Counted from the first letter of the stretch, positions 1 to 5,507 are shown. The stretch: DNA of 5,507 bases from an uncultured Clostridia bacterium (GCA_946410395.1 CAMKAE010000152.1:1-5507), one strand, 5' to 3'. The notes: generated from the letters alone by a model not told the origin. Made by a program: numbers and translations.

Positions 1-139
1 TGCCTCCGAGCGCGAAACCCTCCACGGTGTGCGGCGCGATGTGCAGACTTTCGTCGGCGGCGCGGAACAGTTCGACGACATCACGATGCTCGGGTTTACC
101 TACCTGGGCCAGGACACACAGGACGAACCCGGCGCCTGA
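1..139 (+). CDS. C-terminal end of a SpoIIE-family PP2C-type serine phosphatase (5' end outside window)
   Basis: The open frame begins at base 2 (base 1 is the last base of a preceding codon) and gives 45 residues before a TGA stop at 137-139. The tail carries FVGGAEQFDDITMLGFTYLG. Its F-x-x-x-x-x-Q-x-D-D-I-T-M-L core is the terminal signature of SpoIIE/RsbU-type PP2C phosphatases, in which the second-last aspartate cluster binds the catalytic Mn/Mg ions. Such enzymes dephosphorylate anti-anti-sigma factors or act as output domains of sensors in partner-switching systems. The upstream sensor and membrane region, if any, lies outside the window, so it cannot be told whether this is sporulation SpoIIE itself or one of the many paralogues. 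A short acidic tail follows the domain. A good intrinsic terminator lies 30 bases downstream, so this is the last gene of its transcript. Confidence 0.8.
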   Translation, partial: ASERETLHGVRRDVQTFVGGAEQFDDITMLGFTYLGQDTQDEPGA

Positions 140-169
140 GCCGCGTCCCGATGCCCTCCATGATCAAAC

Positions 170-198
170 GCCTTTGCCTGCCGGGCAAGGGCATTTTT
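170..198 (+). terminator. Rho-independent terminator of the SpoIIE-family gene
   Basis: Bases 170-178 (GCCTTTGCC) pair with 184-192 (GGCAAGGGC). This makes a 9-bp stem with one G-T wobble and a 5-base loop, followed by A and five T (194-198). It lies between two convergent genes. On the minus strand the hairpin is followed only by GTTTGA, so termination of the asparaginase transcript here would be weak. Confidence 0.8.
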
Positions 199-202
199 CG
201 CG

Positions 203-1117
203 TCAGTCAGCTTCCGCCAGCTCAGCCTCCGTGACCGGCCGTATGGCCGGATCGGCACAGCCCACGGCCCGCAGCACAGCGGCTCCGTCCCGCCCCACCG
301 CGAAGGGGAAGACCGGCAGCGTGGTCGCCGCGCCAAAGGATCCGTCCGGCGCCAGGGCGATCATGCTCATCGAGCCGCAGCCCTCCCCGAGGGCAACTTT
401 GCGCGCCACCAGCGCGCCGAGCGCTTCCCGACAGGCCGTCAGCGGGTCCGCGCCCCGGCGCATCAGGGACACCGCCTCATAGGACAAGCATCCGCGCATG
501 ATATCCTCCCCCAGCCCGGTGGCCGCCGCCGCGCCGTACCGGTCGTCGCAGTAGAAGCCGGAGCCCACCAGCGGCGTGTCCCCCACCCTGCCGGGCGCCT
601 TCATGAACAGTCCGGAGGTCGAGGTCCCCGCCGCCATGTGCCCGCGCTCATCCAGCGCCAGCACGCAGACCGTGTCGTGGCCGGTATAGACCTCCTGGTC
701 CAGGGCTGCCTGCTCGCAGGCCTCGCGCCAGCGGCGCATGGCCGCCTCCGTGCGCATGTCCCGGAAGGGCAGCCCGAATGCACGCGCGGCCTGCTCCGCG
801 CCGTGCCCGGCCAGCACGCAGTTAGTCGGTCTTCCGCACAGGCGTCTGGCCAGCCGGATCGGGCTGCGCACAGACTCTACGCTCATCACCGCGCCCAGGC
901 GCAGCGTCGTACCGTTCATGAAGGCGGCGTCGGTCATCACATGGCCCTCCCGATCCGGCAGGCCGCCATAGCCCACGGAGGTGAAGGCCGGCTCGTCCTC
1001 CACACACACGATGGCCTGCTCCACCGCGTCCCCCGCTTCGCCGCCGTCCGCCAGGAGCCGCGCCGAACCGCCCACGCCGGTCAGGCTCATCTTCCAGGTC
1101 CCGATCAGTACGCTCAT
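203..1117 (-). CDS. N4-(beta-N-acetylglucosaminyl)-L-asparaginase / isoaspartyl peptidase-type Ntn-hydrolase
   Basis: This 304-residue protein belongs to the Ntn-hydrolase family 2 (glycosylasparaginase, plant-type asparaginase, isoaspartyl peptidase). These enzymes are made as a precursor that cleaves itself just before a threonine, which then becomes the N-terminal nucleophile of the beta chain. Here the cleavage motif is G-H-D|T, with Thr149 as nucleophile. It is followed by a GTSTSG segment (164-169; the family usually has GTSTNG), GRVGDTP (176-182) with Arg177 and Asp180, and AATG (198-201) with Thr200 and Gly201. The offsets from the nucleophile (28, 31, 51 and 52) match, from memory, those of the Arg, Asp, Thr and Gly that hold the substrate in Flavobacterium glycosylasparaginase. 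Trp8 matches the conserved N-terminal Trp. The RVGD/ATG context favours glycosylasparaginase over the IaaA type. No signal peptide is seen, so it is probably cytoplasmic and would act on imported glyco-asparagine, asparagine or isoaspartyl peptides. It is transcribed alone, divergently from the T-box operon. The start is fixed by an RBS 5 bases upstream. Confidence 0.9.
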   Translation of the reverse strand: MSVLIGTWKMSLTGVGGSARLLADGGEAGDAVEQAIVCVEDEPAFTSVGYGGLPDREGHVMTDAAFMNGTTLRLGAVMSVESVRSPIRLARRLCGRPTNCVLAGHGAEQAARAFGLPFRDMRTEAAMRRWREACEQAALDQEVYTGHDTVCVLALDERGHMAAGTSTSGLFMKAPGRVGDTPLVGSGFYCDDRYGAAAATGLGEDIMRGCLSYEAVSLMRRGADPLTACREALGALVARKVALGEGCGSMSMIALAPDGSFGAATTLPVFPFAVGRDGAAVLRAVGCADPAIRPVTEAELAEAD

Positions 1118-1122
1118 GGTTT

Positions 1123-1128
1123 CCCTCC
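1123..1128 (-). promoter_or_regulatory. Ribosome binding site of the asparaginase gene
   Basis: Read on the minus strand this is GGAGGG, 5 bases before the ATG whose complement lies at 1115-1117. It is a near-perfect anti-16S match and supports this start codon. Confidence 0.85.
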
Positions 1129-1163
1129 GTTCTGTTCACTCATCCAGGTTTTTTCTTCTTTTT

Positions 1164-1192
1164 ATTTTACGGCATCTCGCTTCTTCCGGCAA
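1164..1192 (-). promoter_or_regulatory. Predicted sigma-A-type promoter for the asparaginase gene
   Basis: On the minus strand, TTGCCG (complement of 1187-1192) is separated by exactly 17 bases from TAAAAT (complement of 1164-1169). It sits in an AT-rich patch unlike the GC-rich genes around it. The predicted 5' UTR is about 40 bases. The -10 box matches consensus at 5 of 6 positions and the -35 box at 4 of 6. It is inferred from sequence only. Confidence 0.6.
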
Positions 1193-1242
1193 GTGTTTTT
1201 TGCCCCGGAGGCAATCAAGAAAAAACAAACGCAGTACAGCGC

Positions 1243-1258
1243 CGCAGGCTTTCCTGCG
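1243..1258. repeat. Perfect 6-bp inverted repeat immediately upstream of the T-box promoter
   Basis: CGCAGG (1243-1248) and CCTGCG (1253-1258) are separated by CTTT and end one base before the -35 box that starts at 1260. No gene reads into it on the + strand and no T-run follows directly, so it is not an obvious terminator. It could be a DNA-binding palindrome controlling the operon promoter, or chance in GC-rich sequence. Confidence 0.3.
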
Positions 1259-1259
1259 C

Positions 1260-1288
1260 TTGACAAGGGGGCTTTTTTGTTATAGGAT
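1260..1288 (+). promoter_or_regulatory. Predicted sigma-A-type promoter of the T-box operon
   Basis: A perfect -35 box TTGACA (1260-1265) is followed after 17 bases by TAGGAT (1283-1288, 4 of 6 to consensus). The expected transcription start is near 1295, about 25-35 bases before Stem I of the T-box, as is usual for such leaders. The spacer holds a run of six T (1273-1278). Confidence 0.7.
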
Positions 1289-1325
1289 GAATGCGATTCA
1301 GCAGCAGCTGAGTCTCCATAGCAAA

Positions 1326-1421
1326 AGCGATGACGGCACTATGGGCATGCGCTCTCCCCTTCAGAGAACCGGCGTTTGGTGCGAGCCGGTGGCGGTGCAT
1401 GGCCAGTCTCCTGCCCGAGCT
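1326..1421 (+). promoter_or_regulatory. T-box Stem I with kink-turn and specifier loop; likely specifier CTC (Leu)
   Basis: GATGA at 1329-1333 faces CGA at 1415-1417 as the kink-turn, flanked by AGC/GCT and by GGCA (1335-1338) pairing with TGCC (1411-1414). Above the specifier loop, GGGCATGC (1343-1350) pairs with GCATGGCC (1397-1404) with one mismatch. The distal part has AGAGA (1363-1367) and GGTGCGA (1378-1384) inside a CCGGC/GCCGG helix, the usual tRNA-elbow-contacting module. The 3' side of the specifier loop is AGTCTCC (1405-1411 boundary). CTC at 1408-1410 is the best reading: it encodes Leu, C-ending codons are typical specifiers, and the T-box variable base is U, which pairs with a discriminator A as in tRNA-Leu. 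Ser readings (TCT, TCC) would need a G discriminator. The normal AGTA loop-E motif reads ACTA (1338-1341), so the assignment is not certain. Confidence 0.6.
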
Positions 1422-1520
1422 GACTTCCTGAATGCCCCGGCGGTAAGGAAGTCCGGTGCGCCCCGTTACCGCGGCGAAGCGCTTGTCTGAGCGCCTGAGC
1501 GGCCGCTTTTGCGGCAATCC

Positions 1521-1549
1521 GGGTGGTACCGCGGTTGAAAGATCGTCCC
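1521..1549 (+). promoter_or_regulatory. T-box antiterminator element
   Basis: GGG (1521-1523) pairs with CCC (1547-1549) and GCG (1531-1533) pairs with CGT (1544-1546), leaving TGGTACC (1524-1530) as the 7-base bulge that captures the free NCCA end of uncharged tRNA. The CCC at 1547-1549 is also the foot of the terminator stem, so the two structures exclude each other. The variable base is T1527. Confidence 0.88.
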
Positions 1550-1577
1550 AGAATTCTGTCAGATTCTGGGTTTTTTT
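1547..1577 (+). terminator. T-box-controlled intrinsic terminator
   Basis: CCCAGAAT (1547-1554) pairs perfectly with ATTCTGGG (1563-1570) around an 8-base loop and is followed directly by seven T (1571-1577). Charged tRNA would leave this hairpin intact and switch the operon off. Confidence 0.92.
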
Positions 1578-1623
1578 CTGCCATTCCCCCTATGAACCGA
1601 TTTATGAAACCATATCAAAAAAC

Positions 1624-1630
1624 AGGAGTG
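1624..1630 (+). promoter_or_regulatory. Ribosome binding site that decides the start of the LeuA-like gene
   Basis: AGGAGTG at 1624-1630 lies 8 bases before the ATG at 1639-1641. The same frame is open upstream to an ATG at 1456, but that stretch is the T-box RNA and its terminator and has no RBS. The stretch 1578-1623 between terminator and RBS shows no other element. Confidence 0.85.
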
Positions 1631-1638
1631 AAACGCAC

Positions 1639-3051
1639 ATGAGAACGATTCACCTGACCGACCGGACCCTGCGCGACGCGGCGGAGAACCGGGACACCGC
1701 CCTGACCTTCAGAGAAAAGCTGGAAATGGCCCGCAGCCTGGACCGGCTGAAGGTGGATCGCATGGAGCTGCCCCCCATCGGGGAGAGCAAGGCAGACCAG
1801 CTCTTCAACAAGAGCGTGGCCGCCGCCCTGACCACGCCCCTGTGCGCCGTGGTGCCTGTCAACGACACCCGGATCGCCTACATCTGGGACAGCATTCACA
1901 CGGCCAAAGCGCCCAGCCTCAGCGTGGAAGCGCCCTGCTCGCCGGTTCAGATGGAGTACACGGCCCACAAGAAGGCCCCGGCCCTGCTCGAGGCCATCGC
2001 CGCGCAGGTGAAGGCCTGCCGCGCGGTTTGCGGGGATGTGGGCTTCATGGCGGCGGACGCCACCCGCGCCGAGCGCGGCTTCCTGGCCGACGCCATCCGC
2101 ACCGCCGTGACGGCCGGCGCCACACGGATCACCCTCTGCGACACCGCCGGCGTGCTGTTCCCGGACGAGTTCGCGACTTTTGCGGAGGCCGTCAGGGCCG
2201 ACGCGGCGGTCCCCGGCGATGTGGCCTGGTCTGTGCAGATCAACGACGCGATGCACATGGCCTGCGCGGGCGCAGTGGCCGCGGCTGGAAAGGGCATCGA
2301 CGGCCTGGTCTGCTCTGCCTTCGGCGGGAGCGCCATATCCCTGGGCCAGCTGGCGGACTTCATCCGCCTGCGGGGCGACGATCTGGGCATCGCGGTCGGG
2401 TTGCGGACCACCGAGCTTCGCCGGACGCTGGGCCAGCTGCAGTGGCTGATGAACAGTCACCGGGCCGACGGCGGCCTGTCTCCGAGAGCCGCCGCCCGGG
2501 AAGAGAACGCCGGCATGACCCTGACCGCCGCTGACGCCGCAGCCGATGTGGCGCAGGTGGTGCGTCAGCTCGGCTACGACCTGGCCGAGGAGGACATGGC
2601 CCGGGTCTATGAGGCTTTCCAGCGCGTGGCCGCCCGGAAGAACCAGGTAGGGACGCGGGAACTCGACGCCATCGTGGCCTCCACCGCCATGCAGGTGCCG
2701 CCGACCTACCGGCTCGAGAGCTATGTGATCAACAGCGGTAATGTCATCAATGCGACCGCCAACATTGCCCTGGACCGCGGCGGCAGCCAGCTGCGCGGCG
2801 TATCCGTGGGCGACGGCCCGATCGACGCGGCTTTCCTCGCCATCGAACAGATCATCGGCCACCACTACGAGCTGGACGACTTCCAGATCCAGGCCGTCAC
2901 GGAAGGGCGCGAGGCTATGGGCAGCGCGCTGGTGAAGCTCCGGGCGGACGGCAAAGTCTATCCGGGCAACGGCATTTCCACGGACATCATCGGCGCCGCC
3001 ATCCGCGCCTACATCAGCGCGCTGAACAAGATCGTGTACGAGGGGGTGTAA
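1639..3051 (+). CDS. Divergent 2-isopropylmalate synthase-like protein lacking the catalytic metal-site histidines
   Basis: This 470-residue protein has LeuA architecture. An HMGL-like TIM barrel spans about residues 4-250, with TLRD (10-13; Arg12 and Asp13 kept) and Glu43, and with CDTAG (167-171). A helical linker spans about 280-350. A C-terminal LeuA dimerisation/allosteric domain spans about 352-466, recognised by GDGPIDAAF (391-399), the G-N-G-I-S-T-D-I stretch (443-450) and AYISALN (457-463). True LeuA condenses acetyl-CoA with 2-oxoisovalerate. It uses a divalent metal held by the barrel Asp and an HxHND motif, plus a His in a flexible HESGIH segment. Here HxHND reads VQIND (199-203), RDG reads RDA, GIGERAGN is replaced by AFGGSAIS (227-234), and no HESGIH is seen near 285-295. 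It is therefore probably not a standard LeuA. It may have altered chemistry, another metal site, or a leucine-sensing or scaffolding role. It is the first gene behind the T-box and is followed after 3 bases by its operon partner. It is slightly shorter than typical LeuA (about 510). Confidence 0.85.
   Translation: MRTIHLTDRTLRDAAENRDTALTFREKLEMARSLDRLKVDRMELPPIGESKADQLFNKSVAAALTTPLCAVVPVNDTRIAYIWDSIHTAKAPSLSVEAPCSPVQMEYTAHKKAPALLEAIAAQVKACRAVCGDVGFMAADATRAERGFLADAIRTAVTAGATRITLCDTAGVLFPDEFATFAEAVRADAAVPGDVAWSVQINDAMHMACAGAVAAAGKGIDGLVCSAFGGSAISLGQLADFIRLRGDDLGIAVGLRTTELRRTLGQLQWLMNSHRADGGLSPRAAAREENAGMTLTAADAAADVAQVVRQLGYDLAEEDMARVYEAFQRVAARKNQVGTRELDAIVASTAMQVPPTYRLESYVINSGNVINATANIALDRGGSQLRGVSVGDGPIDAAFLAIEQIIGHHYELDDFQIQAVTEGREAMGSALVKLRADGKVYPGNGISTDIIGAAIRAYISALNKIVYEGV
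3041..3048 (+). promoter_or_regulatory. Ribosome binding site of the fusion gene, inside the end of the upstream gene
   Basis: AGGGGGTG (3041-3048) lies within the last codons of the LeuA-like gene, 6 bases before the ATG at 3055. Together with the 3-base gap between stop (TAA, 3049-3051) and start, this indicates translational coupling of the two genes. Confidence 0.7.
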
Positions 3052-3054
3052 AGG

Positions 3055-5507
3055 ATGAAGCTCTCTTTCTCGATCCGGGACTGGAAAGCCCTCAGCTGGC
3101 AGGCGCTCACCGCTCTGGCGGCCACCACCGAGCTTCAGGGCATCGAGCTACATGACGTGAACGCGCCGCTCTTCCAGGGGAAGACCGGTTTGGCCAACCC
3201 GGAGATCGCCGCAGTCCTGCGCCGTGGCCTTGCGGAGCAGAAACTGTCCATCCCCTGCGTCGATACCGTGCGGGACTTCACCGCGCCGGACTTTCCGCAG
3301 GAGCTGGCCGCCTGCGCCGAGCTGTGCGCCGGTCTGGGCATTCCCTGCATCGTGATCCACACCGCCAGCAACCGGCAGGACGCCTGCGTGGAGCGGCTCG
3401 GACAGCTGATGGCCGAGCTGAGCCAGCCCGTCACCCTGCTGGTGGACACCATCGGCGCCTATGCCGACACCGCCCGGCTGCGGGATCTGCTGAACCATTT
3501 TGCCGACGACGAGCGTCTCGCCGCCTGCTGGAACATGCACGAAACCTGCCTGACCGCCGGTGAGGACGGCGAGGCCTCCATCACCAACCTCGGCGCCTAT
3601 GTGCGGCATGTGCACGTCCACGACTTCCGCCGGACGGATCACGGAGCCGTGCCGGAGCTGATCGGCGAGGGCCAGCTCCCCCTGCGGGACCTGATGAACG
3701 CCCTGCGCTCGGTGAACTACGATGGGTTCATCTCCCTGGAGTGGGACCCCCGCTGGATGCGGGACCTGGACGACCCGGAGATCATCCTGACCCACTTCGC
3801 CAACTATCTCTCCACCTTCGCCAGCACCCGCCTGAACCGCAAGCACCTCTTCCCCAACAACCGCGGCACCGGCTATTATCTATGGAAGAAAGAGACCCTG
3901 ATCGAGAAGACCTTCTCCCAGGTGCTCGACGACGTCTGCGCGGAGTTTCCGGATCAGCTGGCCATCAAGTACACCACCCTGGACTACACCCGCACCTACT
4001 CGGAGTTCCGGGACGACGTGGACCAGTTCGCCCGGGCGCTGATCTCCCTGGGCGTGAAGGCCGGCTCCAAGGTGACCATCTGGGCCACCAACGTGATGCA
4101 GTGGTACGTCACCTTCTGGGCTACCACCAAGATCGGCGCCGTGCTGGTAACCATGAACACCGCCTACAAGATTCATGAGGCGGAATACCTGCTGCGCCAG
4201 TCCGACACCCACACCCTGGTGATGATCGACGGCTACCGCGACTCCGACTACAGGGAGATCATCAACGAGCTGTGCCCGGAGCTGCGGGAGCACAAGGCCG
4301 GAGAACCCCTGCACGCCCGGCGCCTGCCCTTCCTGCGCAACGTGATCACCGTGGGCTTCCGCCAGGCGGGCTGCCTGACCTGGGACGACGCCCTCGGATA
4401 CGCCGAGCGAACTCCCATCGAGGAGGTCCGGCGCATGGCGGCCGCGGTGGACGTCAACGACGTGTGCAACATGCAGTACACCTCCGGCACCACCGGCTTC
4501 CCCAAGGGCGTCATGCTGACCCACTACAACATCATCAACGACGGCAAGTGCATCGGCGACGGCATGGATCTGTCCACCGCCGACCGGATGATGATCCAGG
4601 TGCCGATGTTCCACTGCTTCGGCATGGTGCTGGCCATGACGGCCACCATGACCCACGCCGGTACCATCCTGCCCCTGCCCTACTTCTCTCCCAAGTCTTC
4701 CCTGGCCTGCATCCACAACGAGCACATCACCGCCTTCCACGGCGTGCCCACCATGTTCATCGCCATGCTGTCCCACCCGGACTTTGAAAAGACCGATTTC
4801 AGCTATATGCGCACCGGCATCATGGCGGGCAGCCCCTGCCCCATCGCCGTGATGCGCGACGTGGTGAACAAGATGCACATGACGGAGATCGTCATCGTCT
4901 ACGGCCAGACCGAAGCCTCCCCCGGCTGCACCATGAGCCGGACCACCGATCCACTCGAGGTCCGCGTGGCCACCGTGGGCCGGGCTTTCCCGGAGGTGGA
5001 GTGCAAGATCGTGGACCCCGAGACCGGCGAGGACTGCCCGGACGAGGTCATCGGCGAGTTCGTCGCCCGGGGCTACAACATCATGAAGGGCTATTACAAG
5101 ATGCCCAAGGCCACCGCCGCCGCCATCGACAAGGACGGCTGGCTGCACACCGGCGACCTGGCCTGCCGCACCCCCGAGGGCAACTACCGCATCACCGGCC
5201 GCCTGAAGGACATGATCATCCGCGGCGGCGAGAACATCTATCCCAAGGAGATCGAGGAGTTCATCTACACGCATCCGAAGGTCTCCGACGTGCAGGTCAT
5301 CGGCGTGCCCGACAAGGCCATGGGCGAGGAGATCATGGCCTGCATCATCCTCAAGGAGGGTGAGACCGCCACGGCGGACGAGATCAAAAAGTTCGTTCTT
5401 GACCACATGGCCAAGCACAAGGTGCCCAAGTATATCGAGTTCGTGGACGGCTTCCCGATGAACGACGCGGGCAAGATCCAGAAGTTCAAGATGCGGGAGC
5501 AGGCTGT
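3055..5507 (+). CDS. Fusion of a sugar-phosphate isomerase/epimerase-like TIM barrel with an AMP-binding acyl-CoA synthetase (3' end outside window)
   Basis: A single frame without stops runs for 817 codons to the window edge. Residues about 1-265 are a xylose-isomerase-like TIM barrel: GIELHD (29-34), a strand ending LLVDT (128-132), CWNMHE (158-163), HVHVHD (185-190), IGEGQLPL (203-210) and the closing GFISLEW (224-230) with Glu229 as a likely metal ligand. Residues about 275 to the end form a complete adenylate-forming ligase. It has the P-loop YTSGTTGFPKG (475-485), MFHCFGM (518-524), MAGSPCP (590-596), YGQTEASP (616-623), WLHTGDL (696-702), GRLKDMIIRGGENIYPKEIE (715-734) and the C-terminal catalytic Lys807 in the A-G-K-I-Q-K motif. 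The ligase half closely resembles medium/long-chain fatty acyl-CoA synthetases, which make acyl-CoA from acid, ATP and CoA. By comparison with that family the protein should end within about ten residues of the window edge. No in-frame start with an RBS is seen at the junction (3830-3900), so it appears to be a true fusion. The substrate is unknown, and the barrel may process or deliver it. It is co-transcribed with the LeuA-like gene. Confidence 0.9.
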   Translation, partial: MKLSFSIRDWKALSWQALTALAATTELQGIELHDVNAPLFQGKTGLANPEIAAVLRRGLAEQKLSIPCVDTVRDFTAPDFPQELAACAELCAGLGIPCIVIHTASNRQDACVERLGQLMAELSQPVTLLVDTIGAYADTARLRDLLNHFADDERLAACWNMHETCLTAGEDGEASITNLGAYVRHVHVHDFRRTDHGAVPELIGEGQLPLRDLMNALRSVNYDGFISLEWDPRWMRDLDDPEIILTHFANYLSTFASTRLNRKHLFPNNRGTGYYLWKKETLIEKTFSQVLDDVCAEFPDQLAIKYTTLDYTRTYSEFRDDVDQFARALISLGVKAGSKVTIWATNVMQWYVTFWATTKIGAVLVTMNTAYKIHEAEYLLRQSDTHTLVMIDGYRDSDYREIINELCPELREHKAGEPLHARRLPFLRNVITVGFRQAGCLTWDDALGYAERTPIEEVRRMAAAVDVNDVCNMQYTSGTTGFPKGVMLTHYNIINDGKCIGDGMDLSTADRMMIQVPMFHCFGMVLAMTATMTHAGTILPLPYFSPKSSLACIHNEHITAFHGVPTMFIAMLSHPDFEKTDFSYMRTGIMAGSPCPIAVMRDVVNKMHMTEIVIVYGQTEASPGCTMSRTTDPLEVRVATVGRAFPEVECKIVDPETGEDCPDEVIGEFVARGYNIMKGYYKMPKATAAAIDKDGWLHTGDLACRTPEGNYRITGRLKDMIIRGGENIYPKEIEEFIYTHPKVSDVQVIGVPDKAMGEEIMACIILKEGETATADEIKKFVLDHMAKHKVPKYIEFVDGFPMNDAGKIQKFKMREQA

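Larger units (their letters stand above)
1295..1577 (+). promoter_or_regulatory. T-box riboswitch leader (transcriptional, probably tRNA-Leu)
   Basis: The untranslated leader of the operon measures the charging state of a tRNA and lets transcription continue when that tRNA is uncharged. Its hallmark is the near-invariant T-box sequence GGGTGGTACCGCGG at 1521-1534, followed by a terminator with seven T. Upstream parts are in the expected order. Stem I runs from about 1326 to 1421. A Stem II pseudoknot is formed by GACTTCC (1422-1428) with GGAAGTC (1447-1453) and by GCGGTAA (1440-1446) with TTACCGC (1466-1472). Short hairpins follow at 1479-1494 (GCGCT/AGCGC) and 1502-1515 (GCCGC-TTTT-GCGGC, probably Stem III). 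The 5' boundary is estimated from the promoter. Because the T-box ends in a terminator, control is at transcription elongation. The amino acid assignment rests on the specifier entry. Confidence 0.93.

Noticed and set aside
1200..1214. Small hairpin TTGCC/GGCAA upstream of the asparaginase promoter
   Set aside because: The T-run precedes the stem and no T-run follows it on either strand, so it does not look like a terminator; the 5-bp stem could be chance.
638..1285. 215-codon + strand frame opposite the asparaginase
   Set aside because: It crosses the asparaginase gene antisense and its promoter and runs into the operon promoter; it has no family features.
1456..1638. In-frame upstream extension of the LeuA-like gene by 61 codons from an ATG at 1456
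   Set aside because: It covers the T-box pseudoknot, antiterminator and terminator, has no RBS, and adds no family-like sequence; the start at 1639 has a good RBS and begins directly at the barrel.
1615..2865. 416-codon open frame on the minus strand opposite the LeuA-like gene
   Set aside because: It is a shadow frame from GC-rich codon bias with no recognisable domain or RBS, and it runs through the operon leader.
3148..3846. 232-codon minus-strand frame opposite the TIM-barrel half of the fusion
   Set aside because: Antisense shadow rich in Gly, Val, His and Gln; the + strand encodes a coherent barrel.
3869..3905. Possible separate start for the acyl-CoA synthetase at the ATG near 3881
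   Set aside because: That ATG is out of frame with the ligase, and no in-frame ATG, GTG or TTG with an RBS was seen at the junction, so a fusion is the better reading.
3880..5418. 512-codon open frame on the minus strand opposite the acyl-CoA synthetase
   Set aside because: Its composition (very rich in His, Val, Gly and Asp) is the mirror of GC-biased codons of the real gene, and it matches no family; the + strand has all ligase motifs.

Overview
The window looks like chromosomal DNA from a GC-rich, low-phage-content Firmicute, most likely a high-GC member of the Clostridia (inference). The reasons are a tRNA-sensing T-box leader (a largely Firmicute device), strong GGAGG-type ribosome binding sites, sigma-A-like promoters in AT-rich islands, a SpoIIE-type PP2C phosphatase, and coding regions with a strong preference for G or C in third codon positions. 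No tRNA, rRNA, CRISPR array, insertion sequence or phage gene was found.

Layout. Bases 1-139 hold the last 45 codons of a SpoIIE-family PP2C phosphatase on the + strand, followed by its intrinsic terminator (170-198). Converging on it from the other strand is a complete Ntn-hydrolase of the glycosylasparaginase / isoaspartyl peptidase family (203-1117, minus). It has a clear RBS and a promoter that fires leftward. The roughly 520-base intergenic region (1118-1638) is not empty: it holds this leftward promoter, a rightward promoter (TTGACA, 17 bases, TAGGAT) and a full T-box riboswitch. In the T-box, Stem I with a kink-turn, a Stem II pseudoknot, Stem III, the T-box sequence in a 7-base-bulge antiterminator, and a competing terminator can all be read directly. 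The best specifier reading is CTC (Leu), and the T-box discriminator-pairing base is U, which fits tRNA-Leu.

The T-box controls a two-gene operon with only 3 bases between the genes. The first gene (1639-3051) encodes a 470-residue protein with the architecture of 2-isopropylmalate synthase: an HMGL-like barrel, a linker domain and a C-terminal LeuA dimerisation/regulatory domain. It lacks the metal-binding HxH motif and the catalytic-histidine segment of true LeuA. The second gene (3055 to beyond the window end) is one uninterrupted frame joining a sugar-phosphate isomerase/epimerase-like TIM barrel (about residues 1-265) to a complete acyl-CoA synthetase of the AMP-binding family (about 275 onward).

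Taken together, the operon looks like an uncharacterised, probably leucine-responsive metabolic module: a divergent LeuA paralogue plus a barrel-ligase fusion that would activate a carboxylic acid as its CoA thioester. The fold assignments are well supported. The reaction, the substrate and the link to leucine are inference.
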